Positions 49,901 to 57,996 are shown, numbered from the stretch's first letter. The stretch: 64,000 nucleotides of DNA from an uncultured bacterium (GCA_948467735.1 CAOKFN010000003.1:62001-126000); one strand, 5' to 3'. The notes: a model not told the origin generated them from the letters alone. Numbers and translations: made by a program.

Positions 49901-51772
49901 ACGGTGACTTTGGACGGCGGGACTTATGATCGGAATCAGTTTCTTACGATGCTGAACAGCAAGCTGAGCGCCAAGAAGGTGGAGGCGTACCTGTCTGGCA
50001 ATCGGCTGGGTTTCCGCACTGTGGATAAGGGACCGGGCGCGAGCCTTAAGATGGAATATCATAATGGAGGCAGCAGTATGGAGTCCATCTATGGCTTCTC
50101 TACCACCATGATTCCGGGTGTGAAGGCCGAGTGGGACAACGGTTCATTGAAGCTGACCGCGGTGGATACCAATGGCAATGAAATGAAGAATAAAAACGTC
50201 TATGTCTCCTCCGCCGCCAGCGGCGGCCTGCTGCCGCCCACAGTGGTCAGAAGCAAGAGGGCGACGGCAAATTCCTCCGGATACCATTCCAGAAAATACA
50301 GTATTGTGGACGGCGCGAATTTAAACGGCCCGGTGACTATTGATCAGTGGAATAACGATTTGAAGTTTCGGTATACGGAAAACGGCACGAACCATGACGT
50401 GTCCATTACAGTGAGCGACAAGGCCCCGTATACTTATGCGGAGCTTCAGGCCGAGCTGCAGGGAAAGATAGACGCGGCGGTGGGGGGAAGCGGCAAAGTC
50501 ACGGTCACGGTGGATCAGTACGGCGTGGCGTTTACCGCCGTAAATAAGAGCAGCCAGTATCAATTCACAAATCTGTCGGGGGATTTTTATCAGAATGTCA
50601 TGTGTGCCTGTGCGAAGAAAAGCTCGGCGCAGAATTTCAGCAATAAGGACGGCTCCCAGATTGTGCAGAAGGCGTATGTGGTTGGGCGAAAGGATATCAA
50701 GACCCAGCCTGTTGAGATTAACAAGGGCGTCAGCGACGAATTGTCCCTTGACTTAACCTATGCGGGAACGGTTCATAAGATACAGGTAACACTGGATCCG
50801 GGCAGATACAGCAGTGAGGACATCAAACGGCACCTGCAGCAGAAAATTGACGAAAAGCTGGTGGATATGGGCATGAAGGCCGGGCTGATTCAGGTGGGAG
50901 TCGGCGGCATCAGCAGCGGCGTCGCGGGCGGAAACGATCAGAAGGCGCTGAATTTCAGCCTTTCCGACGCGGTGGCGGCGCCCGGAGAGGGAGATTATAT
51001 CATCGACGGCGTGAGCGGAAACGCCGCCTTCGAGCTGTTTTATCAAACAGACGGCAAGATGGTTCCCTCTTATATTATGGGAACCAAGGATGTCACCAAC
51101 GGAGTCGCGGTCAAGCCCGGGGAAACGGAATTGTCCGTCTGTGTGGACGGAAAGGTATATCACATGGAGCTGAGGGAAGGGCCGTATACGGCGGACGAGC
51201 TGATTGACGAGCTCAACGATAAGCTGATAGGGGCGGGCGCGCCGCTGTCGGCCTATGTGGATTTCGATACGGGACGGGTGAAGCTTGCCCATAAGCTGAT
51301 GGACGCCCATGATATCAGCTGGGTGTCGGGAAGCGCAAAGGACGAAATCTTTTTTGAGGAAGCGGGGGATTGGGAGGATTTGGAGCGCCGCGTCCAGCTC
51401 AGCGATGATAATCCCGATTACATAGAGCTGAAGAGAAGCGAATTCAGCGCTTCGCTGGTGGGCATCCGTTCCCTGTGCATCACAAAGATAAAGTATGCCA
51501 CCAAGGCGGTGGACAGGCTGTCCAGCGCGCTGGAAAAGATATCCGCCCTCAGAAGCACGTTTGGCAGCACCCAGAATCGTTTGGAGCATTCCATCAACAA
51601 CAACAGAAATAAGGCTGAGAATCTGCAGAGCGCGGAATCTAAGATACGGGATACGGATATGGCGAAGGAGATGGTGCGGCAGGCCTCCTATCAGATTCTG
51701 CATCAGGCCGGGATTTCCGTGCTGACGCAGGCGAACCAGAGCCGTGAGATGATTCTGGGGCTGCTGCAGTAG
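46925..51772 (+). CDS. Giant flagellin (about 1615 residues) with a repeated beta-rich insert
   Basis: The start at 46925 (MAGISLRNSLEALNANRMLG) has GGGGGA seven bases upstream. Both ends are canonical flagellin: the N-terminal D0/D1 part (SSGYKINRAADDAAGLAISE, MSELTIKSLNGTNSSSDR) and the C-terminal D1/D0 part (SKIRDTDMAKEMVRQASYQI, then TQANQSREMILGLLQ). Common flagellins have 280-550 residues. Here about 1350 residues lie between them, with about eleven diverged modules of 85-110 residues sharing a pattern of the form ITIxxGxNxFxxxY, then LDxGxYTxxELxxxLNxxL and LxLTS, like the flagellin IN motif. No frameshift is seen. It would give a very thick or decorated filament. No other flagellar gene is nearby. 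Confidence 0.95.
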   Translation: MAGISLRNSLEALNANRMLGINASSRAKSTEKLSSGYKINRAADDAAGLAISEKMRKLIRGLNQGTYNAQDGVSWVQIGDGALEEAQDMIKRMSELTIKSLNGTNSSSDRAALEAEFEQLKEELDRVGKTTEFNEMNIFSEHKPLWHRCNGDVKWEPDQVHVVTAGQNELSFMYRETEASEPQIMTITVPPGEYSTVELLDEIDDAIAYSMSDSIRFFVEYNKNGYVDATLEGGAMLDCVFGGLSYLLYDMYKGGTMGALIGTTIFSSEAARLDIVANKNDSMSFTIEYFDGRVEQKSVSLNAGRYTRSQLIDLINAQLTGSSVEASAYGTGIKLGSSDAIVTGFKGNMFRIDGADYTSVFYDNVHYGSVSQYHAVFRGGYVLNTDARDVEHAKIKITDNNNVLTLQPNRRDTPIDLVIDKGEYTMEELAGKLNALFQANNLELKASVISQYASVGDTNVPFRGLEIRSELKGPDSLVNVDRNSSAFDTLFVTRNYNEYGSKAQVRNETTADKDAWFRGSRDLVFPLTLSSGNDTFQIAFKNTDSAAAAVTLQLRDGQYNSMGDLIAEINAKIGADSVSSGKLLAKEENGRIRIDGVSGQEIDNVTVKAFGSDNGFDTLFQGYIETVYHTSQSGSSIVLPGTASSDSMNITVDGKTYTVKFPSANPTQDEIKKAIEDTIQANKITAANNFGTVSGKGSSSDRNFSAAASGSESVTPWSDTASGSSQKIEGMVGFEYNYPAVLELGPQLRDVMVINSGNNNILLTVGDENGEVTKVITIPSGTYNQQSLEGVLRDKINEAFGADKGITVSRNGNKITLTSKLPEGMDGGRTSIKCGTGDSSFLKYLNTKESPAVCASTVSLAPSITIAAGSNQFTFQYTAGGSTRNITLNLDAGNYTPSSIVAQIQTQLNKTGTGIQASLSNSGQLVLTSAAAGSGTSISYHTSTAGSAMEALYGPLTGASPANIVVPGNIQSPITIPPGGQDFSIIVNGTKETVTLDGGTYDRNQFLTMLNSKLSAKKVEAYLSGNRLGFRTVDKGPGASLKMEYHNGGSSMESIYGFSTTMIPGVKAEWDNGSLKLTAVDTNGNEMKNKNVYVSSAASGGLLPPTVVRSKRATANSSGYHSRKYSIVDGANLNGPVTIDQWNNDLKFRYTENGTNHDVSITVSDKAPYTYAELQAELQGKIDAAVGGSGKVTVTVDQYGVAFTAVNKSSQYQFTNLSGDFYQNVMCACAKKSSAQNFSNKDGSQIVQKAYVVGRKDIKTQPVEINKGVSDELSLDLTYAGTVHKIQVTLDPGRYSSEDIKRHLQQKIDEKLVDMGMKAGLIQVGVGGISSGVAGGNDQKALNFSLSDAVAAPGEGDYIIDGVSGNAAFELFYQTDGKMVPSYIMGTKDVTNGVAVKPGETELSVCVDGKVYHMELREGPYTADELIDELNDKLIGAGAPLSAYVDFDTGRVKLAHKLMDAHDISWVSGSAKDEIFFEEAGDWEDLERRVQLSDDNPDYIELKRSEFSASLVGIRSLCITKIKYATKAVDRLSSALEKISALRSTFGSTQNRLEHSINNNRNKAENLQSAESKIRDTDMAKEMVRQASYQILHQAGISVLTQANQSREMILGLLQ

Positions 51773-51787
51773 GATGGTGCGTTGGGG

Positions 51788-51811
51788 GGAACCTGCATTG
51801 CGGGTTCCTTT
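51788..51811 (+). terminator. Terminator of the giant flagellin gene
   Basis: GGAACCTGC (51788-51796) pairs with GCGGGTTCC (51800-51808), with one T-G wobble, around ATT, followed by TTT. Confidence 0.7.
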
Positions 51812-52065
51812 CCCATTGGCGCTCTCTTGACATTGCGTCATATCCTGCCTCTGAACTGGAAGATTAGCAGGCGGATGATAAAGCCGGAGCGCTTTCCGGG
51901 TTTTCGCACCCGAAAAATCCAGATGTGGGACGTTTTTTGATGAAATCGTGACAATTGTTTTTCATGGTTTGACACTGGACAGATCGCACCGAATACGGAT
52001 GAAGCGCAGGAATTGAAACAGTTTTAAGGCCGATTTGGCGCCGCCGACAATTAGGGAGAGACAGT

Positions 52066-52731
52066 ATGAAGCATATTTTGATCATAGACGATGACGTGCA
52101 TATCGGAAACGCCATAGAGGAAATGCTGAAAAAGGAAGGATACGGCGTTTGGCGTGCCTATTCGGGGACGGAAGCGGTCTTGGTTTTGTCTCAGAGGAAG
52201 CCGGATCTTGTGCTGCTCGATTTGATGCTGCCGGGATTGAGCGGGGAAGAAGTATTGGGGAAGATCAAAGGCGTTCCCGTCATTGTGCTCAGTGCGAAAG
52301 CGGATATTGACCATAAGGCGGAGCTGCTTTTGGACGGGGCGGCGGATTATATCACCAAGCCTTTTCACCAAAAGGAGCTTCTGGCTAGGATTGCCGTACA
52401 GCTGCGGGACGCCTCCTGCGCCGGGGGCCGGGCGCTGTTGACTTATCAGGATTTATCCCTTGACACGGACAGGCATATTGCCGTCGCCGCGGGCTGCGAA
52501 CGGAAGCTGACGCGCACTGAATATGCCATTTTGAAGCTCTTGATGAAGAATCCGTCCCAAGTGGTGACAAAATCGAGGCTCTTGGAGGAAATCAGCGAGG
52601 ATACGCCGGACTGCACGGAGAGCTCCTTAAAGACCCATATCAGCCACCTGCGGGCAAAGCTGCGGGAAGCGGGGCATAGGGAATATATCGAGGCAGTGTG
52701 GGGCATCGGTTTTAAGATGAAGGAAGAATAG
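52066..52731 (+). CDS. OmpR/PhoB-family response regulator (VanR-like)
   Basis: A 221-residue regulator with GGGAGA before the ATG. The receiver has the acidic DDD at residues 8-10, Asp52 as phosphorylation site in VLLDLMLPGLSG, and the conserved lysine in DYITKPFHQKELLARI. The C-terminal winged helix shows RKLTRTEYAILKLLMKN, then ESSLKTHISHLRAKLREAG and the final IEAVWGIGFKM. It precedes an ABC transporter and a histidine kinase, so it belongs to the resistance- or peptide-sensing group RR-ABC-HK. The direct repeats at 52769-52810 are its likely binding site. Confidence 0.93.
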   Translation: MKHILIIDDDVHIGNAIEEMLKKEGYGVWRAYSGTEAVLVLSQRKPDLVLLDLMLPGLSGEEVLGKIKGVPVIVLSAKADIDHKAELLLDGAADYITKPFHQKELLARIAVQLRDASCAGGRALLTYQDLSLDTDRHIAVAAGCERKLTRTEYAILKLLMKNPSQVVTKSRLLEEISEDTPDCTESSLKTHISHLRAKLREAGHREYIEAVWGIGFKMKEE

Positions 52732-52768
52732 ATTGTAAAATGATTTCGGTAAGCTATCAAAGGAAAAT

Positions 52769-52825
52769 CTCAACCATATCTCAACTATTTTCTTAACCGT
52801 TTTCTCAACCGTTTTGGGTTAGAAT
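52769..52825 (+). promoter_or_regulatory. Direct-repeat operator and promoter of the BcrA-type ABC operon
   Basis: Four heptamers, CTCAACC (52769), CTCAACT (52780), CTTAACC (52792) and CTCAACC (52804), recur every 11-12 bases, the helical spacing bound by OmpR-type regulators. A -10 TAGAAT lies at 52820-52825. The -35 position reads CCGTTT and overlaps the repeats, which fits activation by the regulator encoded just upstream. Confidence 0.65.
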
Positions 52826-52886
52826 AGCTTTATCAGACAGAGGAATTTTTAAGGCGCAGGAGGCGGGAACCGAAGCGTCTGCGAGC

Positions 52887-52904
52887 GGTCTGCGTCAGCA
52901 GACC
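52887..52904 (+). other. Leader hairpin before the ABC ATPase gene
   Basis: GGTCTGC (52887-52893) and GCAGACC (52898-52904) form a perfect 7-base stem with a GTCA loop. It ends 7 bases before the GGGAGG ribosome binding site and may affect its access. Confidence 0.55.
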
Positions 52905-52924
52905 AAAACTTGGGAGGAAAAGCT

Positions 52925-53830
52925 ATGGAATATGTTTTGAAGACCAATGGTTTGAGGAAGGTGTACGGAAACAACAAGGTGCTGGACGGACTTTCCATGC
53001 ATGTGCCAAAGGGTGCAATCTACGGGTTTGTGGGCAGGAACGGCGCGGGGAAGACAACGTTAATCCGTCTGATCTGCGGTCTGCAGGAACCCACGGAGGG
53101 GGAGTATTTTCTCTATGGGATAGGCGGCAGGGAGAAGGAAATCGAGAAGAGCCGCAGAAGGATGGGCGGGGTGGTGGAGACGCCGTCCATTTATCTTGAC
53201 ATGTCGGCGCAGGAGAACCTGAAGGAGCAGTATCGGATCCTTGGCCTGCCGTCCTTTGAGGAGATTCCCGATCTGTTGAAGCTGGTGGGCCTTGAGGATA
53301 CGGGGAAGAAAAAGGCGAAGAATTTTTCTTTGGGAATGCGGCAGAGGCTGGGCATTGCCATAGCCTTGGCGGGCAATCCCGACTTTCTGGTGCTGGATGA
53401 GCCGGCCAATGGGCTTGACCCTCAGGGGATTGTGGAGATGCGGGAGCTTATTTTGAGGCTGAATAGGGAGTATGATATCACGGTTTTGATATCAAGCCAT
53501 ATTTTGGATGAGCTTTCAAGGATTGCCACGCATTTTGGTTTTATTGACAAAGGGCGGATGGTAAAGGAAATCAGCGCCGCCGAGCTGGAAGCGGCTTGCC
53601 GGAAATGCATCCGCGTGACCGTGTCGGATATGAAGGCGCTGTGCCGGACGCTGGATGGGAAGGGGCTGGATTATACGGTGATTTCCGGAAATCAGGCGGA
53701 TATTTTCGGAAAGATTTCGGTTACGGAGCTTGCCTTGGCTTTGGATAAGGAAAAATGCGAGGTCAATTCCATGCAGGAGTGGGAGGAGAGCCTTGAAAAT
53801 TATTATATGAGTATTCTTGGGCAGGGATGA
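52925..53830 (+). CDS. ABC transporter ATPase (bacitracin/lantibiotic-immunity type, BcrA-like)
   Basis: The start at 52925 (MEYVLKTNGLRKVYGNNKVL) has GGAGG seven bases upstream. The 301-residue ATPase has Walker A GRNGAGKTT, a Q-loop region, signature FSLGMRQRLGIA, Walker B FLVLDEPANGLDPQG and the switch histidine in ISSHILDELS. The LGMRQ signature and the C-terminal extra domain are typical of BcrA/LanF-type exporters that protect cells from antimicrobial peptides. The membrane partner is at 54119, separated by two hairpin-element copies. A detoxification or immunity role is inferred from family and context. Confidence 0.93.
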   Translation: MEYVLKTNGLRKVYGNNKVLDGLSMHVPKGAIYGFVGRNGAGKTTLIRLICGLQEPTEGEYFLYGIGGREKEIEKSRRRMGGVVETPSIYLDMSAQENLKEQYRILGLPSFEEIPDLLKLVGLEDTGKKKAKNFSLGMRQRLGIAIALAGNPDFLVLDEPANGLDPQGIVEMRELILRLNREYDITVLISSHILDELSRIATHFGFIDKGRMVKEISAAELEAACRKCIRVTVSDMKALCRTLDGKGLDYTVISGNQADIFGKISVTELALALDKEKCEVNSMQEWEESLENYYMSILGQG

Positions 53831-53850
53831 AGGAAAGTCCGGCTAAGGAA

Positions 53851-54110
53851 TGTCGAGACGGAACTGGAATATTAAAAACAGTCCCGAAACGGAAACACAT
53901 TGTGCCAAGGCACATGGGAGAATTTTCAGATGCGTCCTATGCAGCTGAAAATTTCTCCCCTATATGGGCGTTGCAGTGCAGGGACGGAACTGGAATATTA
54001 AAAACAGTCTCGAAACGAAGGTGCCCGGAAGGGTTTTCAGACGCGTATGCGGCTGAATAACCCTTCCATTATAGGGGCACCGTAGTGTCGAGACGGAACT
54101 GGAATAGGAG
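53851..54110 (+). repeat. Intercistronic hairpin element, two diverged tandem copies
   Basis: GGAACTGGAAT occurs at 53860, 53986 and 54095, giving units of 126 and 109 bases. The first long hairpin pairs GGGAGAATTTTCAG with CTGAAAATTTCTCCC. The second pairs GGTGCCC with GGGCACC, GGAAGGGTT with AACCCTTCC and TTCAG with CTGAA. The arms differ from those of the other copies but stay complementary. The last unit ends GGAACTGGAATAGGAG, the ribosome binding site for the gene at 54119. Confidence 0.95.
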
Positions 54111-54118
54111 ATATCAAT

Positions 54119-54946
54119 ATGAGCAAGCTTTTGGCGTCTAATTTTTCTCGGTTGAAGAAAAATAAGGTTTTTTGGGTGGAGTGTATCTGTATGGTGCTGT
54201 TTGGCCTGTATCTTGTGGGGAGGAAATATCTGGAACGGCTTAAGTATCAGGAAGAATCCGTGCTGGACAACGGCTTTTTCGCGTATGTTCTTGTGATTGG
54301 GTTTGCTATGGCGGCATTTGGCAGTTTGTTCTTGGGGACGGAATACAGTGACGGCACCATTCGGAATAAATTGATTGTGGGACATACAAGGATGCGGATT
54401 TATCTCGCGAATCTCATTGTCAGTCTGGCGGCGGGCGGGCTTATGTGCCTGTGCTTTATCATTCCGGCGGCGGCGCTGGGAATTTTGCTGCTGGGGATGT
54501 TTGAGACGAAGATGAGTACGCTTCTGTGGATACTGCTGGGGAGCTTTCTGCTGACGGCGGCGTTTGGCTCCATCTTTACGCTGTTTGGGATGTTATGCAG
54601 CAATAAGGCGGGCGCCGCGGCGGGCTGTCTGCTGCTTGTGCTTGGTTTGTTCATTCCGGCGGTGGTGGTAAACGGCAGGCTGGACGCGCCGGAATATGTT
54701 ACCAGTTATCGCATGTCGGAGTCCGAGGGAATGGAAGCATATGCGGAACCGAACCCCAAGTATCTGACGGGAACGGCGAGGGAGGTCTATCAGTTCGTCT
54801 ATGATTTCCTGCCCACGGGTCAGGCAATGCAGTATTCCTTTATGACAGCAATAAATTTGTGGCAGATGCCCTTGTATTCCCTGCTGATTTCAGTGTGTAC
54901 CACCGGGGCGGGAGTGTTTTTGTTCCGGAAGAAAAATATAAAATAA
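54119..54946 (+). CDS. ABC transporter permease (ABC-2/lantibiotic-immunity type)
   Basis: A 275-residue protein with about six membrane segments: one near residue 18-35, then YVLVIGFAMAAFGSLFLGTE, and a group ending in LYSLLISVCTTGAGVFLF. The motif LGTEYSDGTIRNKLIVGHTR after the second segment is typical of ABC-2 permeases of the immunity or bacitracin class. It partners the ATPase at 52925, probably moving a peptide or lipid across or out of the membrane. Its ribosome binding site AGGAG is supplied by the repeat element. The histidine kinase gene begins 20 bases after its stop. Confidence 0.88.
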   Translation: MSKLLASNFSRLKKNKVFWVECICMVLFGLYLVGRKYLERLKYQEESVLDNGFFAYVLVIGFAMAAFGSLFLGTEYSDGTIRNKLIVGHTRMRIYLANLIVSLAAGGLMCLCFIIPAAALGILLLGMFETKMSTLLWILLGSFLLTAAFGSIFTLFGMLCSNKAGAAAGCLLLVLGLFIPAVVVNGRLDAPEYVTSYRMSESEGMEAYAEPNPKYLTGTAREVYQFVYDFLPTGQAMQYSFMTAINLWQMPLYSLLISVCTTGAGVFLFRKKNIK

Positions 54947-54966
54947 GGCGGAGGGGTGTGGGTATT

Positions 54967-55851
54967 ATGGTTTGGCTTTTCATACTCTGCGGGGTTCTGG
55001 CGGCGCTGTCGGCCGGTCTTATGATGAAGGTAATTTTGATGAGGAGGGCGGCGGATGAAATACGCCAAGGCTTTGAAGAGAAGCTGAAGGAAGATACCAA
55101 CACCCTGATTTCCATTTCCTCCGGAGACAAGGCCATGCGCAGACTTGCGGGCAGCATAAATATTCAGCTGAGGGCTCTGCGCAGAATCAGGCACCGTTAT
55201 GTGCAGGGGGATTTGGAGCTGAAGAACGCCATCACAAATATTTCCCATGATATCCGCACCCCTCTCACCGCCGTCTGCGCTTATCTGGATTTGCTGGACG
55301 CATGTGAAAAGAGCGCCGAGGCTGCAAAATATCTGGCAATTATCAGAAACAGGACGGAAATGCTTGGGCAGCTTACGGAAGAATTATTCTGCTATTCCGT
55401 AACGACGGCTCCCAATCAGGAGTTCGTCATGGAGGAGATTGTGATGAACGGGGTGCTGGAGGAGAGCATTGCGGGTTTTTATGCGGTATTGCAGGAAAAA
55501 AATATTATGCCCAAGGTGCGAATCACGGAGAAAAAAATTGTCCGCAGGCTGAACCGGGACGCGCTTCTTCGAGTGTTTGCAAATATTATAAACAACGCCG
55601 TAAAGTACAGCGACGGGGACTTGGAGGTTGAGCTGACGGAGCTGGGGGAGGTTATTTTCTCCAACAGGGCCTCCCGGTTAAATGAGGTTCAGGTGGGGAA
55701 GCTTTTCGACCGGTTTTATACGGTGGAAGCGTCCAGAAAATCCACAGGTCTGGGGCTGTCGATTGCCAAGACGCTGACGGAGCGGATGAACGGGACGATT
55801 CTGGCCGGATATGAAAACGGCAGGTTATGGATTAAGATTGTGATGGGATGA
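54967..55851 (+). CDS. Sensor histidine kinase, small-sensor type (VanS/BceS-like)
   Basis: The start at 54967 (MVWLFILCGVLAALSAGLMM) was chosen because the longer frame to 54859 overlaps the permease gene; GGAGG lies 12 bases upstream. The 294-residue kinase has a single N-terminal membrane segment and almost no outside loop. HisKA follows (TNISHDIRTPLTAVCAYLDL), then HATPase motifs: the N box FANIINNAVKYSDGDLEVEL and STGLGLSIAKTLTERMNG. The lack of a sensor loop suggests that it reads the state of the ABC transporter, as in BceS-type systems. It is the partner of the regulator at 52066 within one RR-ABC-HK locus. Confidence 0.92.
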   Translation: MVWLFILCGVLAALSAGLMMKVILMRRAADEIRQGFEEKLKEDTNTLISISSGDKAMRRLAGSINIQLRALRRIRHRYVQGDLELKNAITNISHDIRTPLTAVCAYLDLLDACEKSAEAAKYLAIIRNRTEMLGQLTEELFCYSVTTAPNQEFVMEEIVMNGVLEESIAGFYAVLQEKNIMPKVRITEKKIVRRLNRDALLRVFANIINNAVKYSDGDLEVELTELGEVIFSNRASRLNEVQVGKLFDRFYTVEASRKSTGLGLSIAKTLTERMNGTILAGYENGRLWIKIVMG

Positions 55852-55936
55852 GCGGCCTGCGGGGCGCCGCCTCTCGGCATTCTCTGCCCCAGCCGGGAGA
55901 CGAGGCGTCTGAAAAACAGTTTCCGGCAGATATGCT

Positions 55937-57130
55937 CTAATAAAAATATAGCACAATCACTTCTGCAAAAAGCGCCGCAAGCAGCAGGGGGATAATCATG
56001 GGTACAATCCCCGCAGCGCCCGCCAGCAGAAGCATAACGGCGGGAACAAGGTATTTTCTTGGGTGGTGCCACAGGTCGCTTTCAATCTTCCAGCCCCGGA
56101 TGGGATAAAACCATTCCAGCAGAACGGAACAGACCGCGCTCTGGAGGGCAAAGAAAACTGCCGCGCAAATCATCAGCCCGCTGCAATATCCCGTCTGAAT
56201 CCAAAAGCTGCAAAGAAAGATACTGTCTGCGATGATATTGCACAGGAAAAGGAAGAGGCAGTAAGGGGCAAGGAACATTTTGGCCCTGCCGGGCAGGATG
56301 CGCAGAGCCTGTTCCAGCGCGGGGTCGCAGGAGAGCAGAATGCAGACGGGCGTATTCAGGGAAAGGATGGCAAAGCCCAGCAAAACGACGAACAGTCCTT
56401 CCGTCTGTCTGAAAAGCAGCGGCAGCACGGAAGCCGCGCCCCACATGACCGCCGTATTCAGCAGGTAGTTTTTGTGCGCGCTTACATACCGAAGGAGATA
56501 GCGCAGCACTGAATAGCGCCTGTGTTTGTGCGTGTTCTTCTTTTTCCCTCCCTCTTCAAGATAGAAAGCATATCCGTCCGCCTTCAGCAGAATTAAGAGG
56601 GAAAGAAGGAGGCCGACGGCCCAAAACCATGGGCTGCTTTGGAAGATAATCAGCATGGCCGCCACAACAGAGGCGAGGAGAAGGACGGCATACCAATACT
56701 TCCTTAGAGAGAAGAGCGCGGCGGCCGTAAACACTCCCCATGCGGCGCAGAGAACGCAGGTTAAGATTTCTCCGGGAGTCCGGACGGAAACTGCCGACAC
56801 AATCACCAGAAGCGCCGCCGTCTTTGTCAAAAAGGTATAAGCGCCCAGAGCCGCCGTATAGGAGAAGACGAAATTCCGCTGCCGAAAGGGAAGCATCAGC
56901 ATATTTCGCAGACAGGCGGCGTTGTCCTCCGAAGATAGAGCCTGAAGCATGACGCCTCCGGTAAAGGCAGCGGCCATCCAATATAAATATAAGGGCGCGA
57001 TTTGCAGTTTAAAATCAGCCGTATGCAGCCCCAAATATATAATCAAGTATACAAACAGCGTCCGTGTCAGCCGCTCGTATTTTACGCCGAACAGTTTTTT
57101 AGAAAAAGCCTTAAATGTCATTTTCATCAT
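55937..57130 (-). CDS. ABC transporter membrane protein (predicted permease)
   Basis: A 397-residue protein with GGAGG six bases before the ATG at 57130. About ten membrane segments are visible, in two groups joined by a charged loop (YLEEGGKKKNTHKHRRYSVL). No family motif is clear. It overlaps the ATPase gene by 20 bases and follows it in the operon, so it is almost certainly the permease for that ATPase. The layout small membrane protein, ATPase, permease next to a LytTR/GHKL system resembles bacteriocin-linked or multidrug ABC operons of Firmicutes. The substrate is unknown. Confidence 0.8.
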   Translation of the reverse strand: MMKMTFKAFSKKLFGVKYERLTRTLFVYLIIYLGLHTADFKLQIAPLYLYWMAAAFTGGVMLQALSSEDNAACLRNMLMLPFRQRNFVFSYTAALGAYTFLTKTAALLVIVSAVSVRTPGEILTCVLCAAWGVFTAAALFSLRKYWYAVLLLASVVAAMLIIFQSSPWFWAVGLLLSLLILLKADGYAFYLEEGGKKKNTHKHRRYSVLRYLLRYVSAHKNYLLNTAVMWGAASVLPLLFRQTEGLFVVLLGFAILSLNTPVCILLSCDPALEQALRILPGRAKMFLAPYCLFLFLCNIIADSIFLCSFWIQTGYCSGLMICAAVFFALQSAVCSVLLEWFYPIRGWKIESDLWHHPRKYLVPAVMLLLAGAAGIVPMIIPLLLAALFAEVIVLYFY

Positions 57131-57818
57131 GCAGAGCCTCCCGAATATTTGCGGCGTCTATCTGACCGCTTTCAAAAGTCTGTCGGATTTGTCCGTGTTC
57201 CAGTACGAATACCCGGTCCGAAGTCAAAGTAATGCTCTCCAGAATATGAGAGGAAAACAGGAGAGTCCCGTATTGTTTATAACCAGCAATCTGTGCGTAC
57301 AAATACTCCGTGCTCTGGAAATCCAGTCCGTTCACCGGCTCATCCAGCAAAAGCAGCTCCGGCTTTAGGGCGAAGGCGGTTATCAAAAATACCTTTTTAC
57401 GGTTTCCCATGGACAGATCCTTTAACAGAACGTCCCCATAGTTTTCAAAGTGAAACCCCCGTATCAGCTCAGATACATCGGGAAGCTTTTTCCCGTAAGC
57501 GGAAAAGACATAAGCGAGGTATTCCCAAAAGGTGAAATATTGAAAAGAGCTGTCCTCGGCGAATACCGTATAGCGGCGGGGCTTGAAATTTCTGTCCCGG
57601 AATGTAATGGGTCGTCCTGCAAAACGGATTTCCTCGGCGCGAAAGGCGGCGTGCAGACCGGACAGCACCTTCAGAAAAGTGGTTTTCCCGGCTCCGTTCA
57701 ACCCAATCAACCCCGCTGTTTCATGCGCCGCAAGATCGATGGAGAAATTTGACAGAACCTTTTTATCGCTGTAATACCATGCGTTTAATTGATTGATAGT
57801 GAGAAGAGAGGGATTCAT
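57111..57818 (-). CDS. ABC transporter ATPase
   Basis: The start at 57818 (MNPSLLTINQLNAWYYSDKK) begins one base after the stop of the small membrane protein gene and has GGAGG upstream; the longer frame to 57899 overlaps that gene. The 235-residue ATPase has Walker A GLNGAGKTT, a Q-loop-like FAEDSSFQYFTF, a signature reading DLSMGNRKKVFL, Walker B LLLLDEPVNGLDFQS and the switch histidine in FSSHILESI. The signature LSMGN differs from LSGGQ, as in some exporters of the CcmA/BcrA group. Its permease partner is the next gene. Confidence 0.9.
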   Translation of the reverse strand: MNPSLLTINQLNAWYYSDKKVLSNFSIDLAAHETAGLIGLNGAGKTTFLKVLSGLHAAFRAEEIRFAGRPITFRDRNFKPRRYTVFAEDSSFQYFTFWEYLAYVFSAYGKKLPDVSELIRGFHFENYGDVLLKDLSMGNRKKVFLITAFALKPELLLLDEPVNGLDFQSTEYLYAQIAGYKQYGTLLFSSHILESITLTSDRVFVLEHGQIRQTFESGQIDAANIREALHDENDI

Positions 57819-57819
57819 T

Positions 57820-57996
57820 TTACCTGCCTCCTTTGCCGTTCTTTTCTTTTTTCCATGCCGCGTGGGCGGAATAGAGGAACACGGCGCCCAGAATAACATA
57901 GAGCAGAGCCGTTTCCATGCCGCCGGATATGCCGTTTATGACGGCGGCGGCCAGCCAGACCAAAGCTAAAATTCCACGAATATATATATGACGCAT
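57820..57996 (-). CDS. Small membrane protein (58 residues)
   Basis: An ATG at 57996 with GGAGG eight bases upstream starts MRHIYIRGILALVWLAAAVI. There are two membrane segments (the second around ETALLYVILGAVFLYSAHAA) joined by a short GISGG turn, and a basic tail (KKEKNGKGGR). The stop is one base before the ATPase start. It is the first gene of the three-gene ABC operon. It is probably a transporter accessory subunit, though a membrane-active peptide that the transporter handles cannot be excluded. Confidence 0.75.
   Translation of the reverse strand: MRHIYIRGILALVWLAAAVINGISGGMETALLYVILGAVFLYSAHAAWKKEKNGKGGR

Noticed and set aside
50753..51841. 362-codon minus-strand frame opposite the giant flagellin
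   Set aside because: Antisense of conserved flagellin and module sequence, with no ribosome binding site or recognisable domain.
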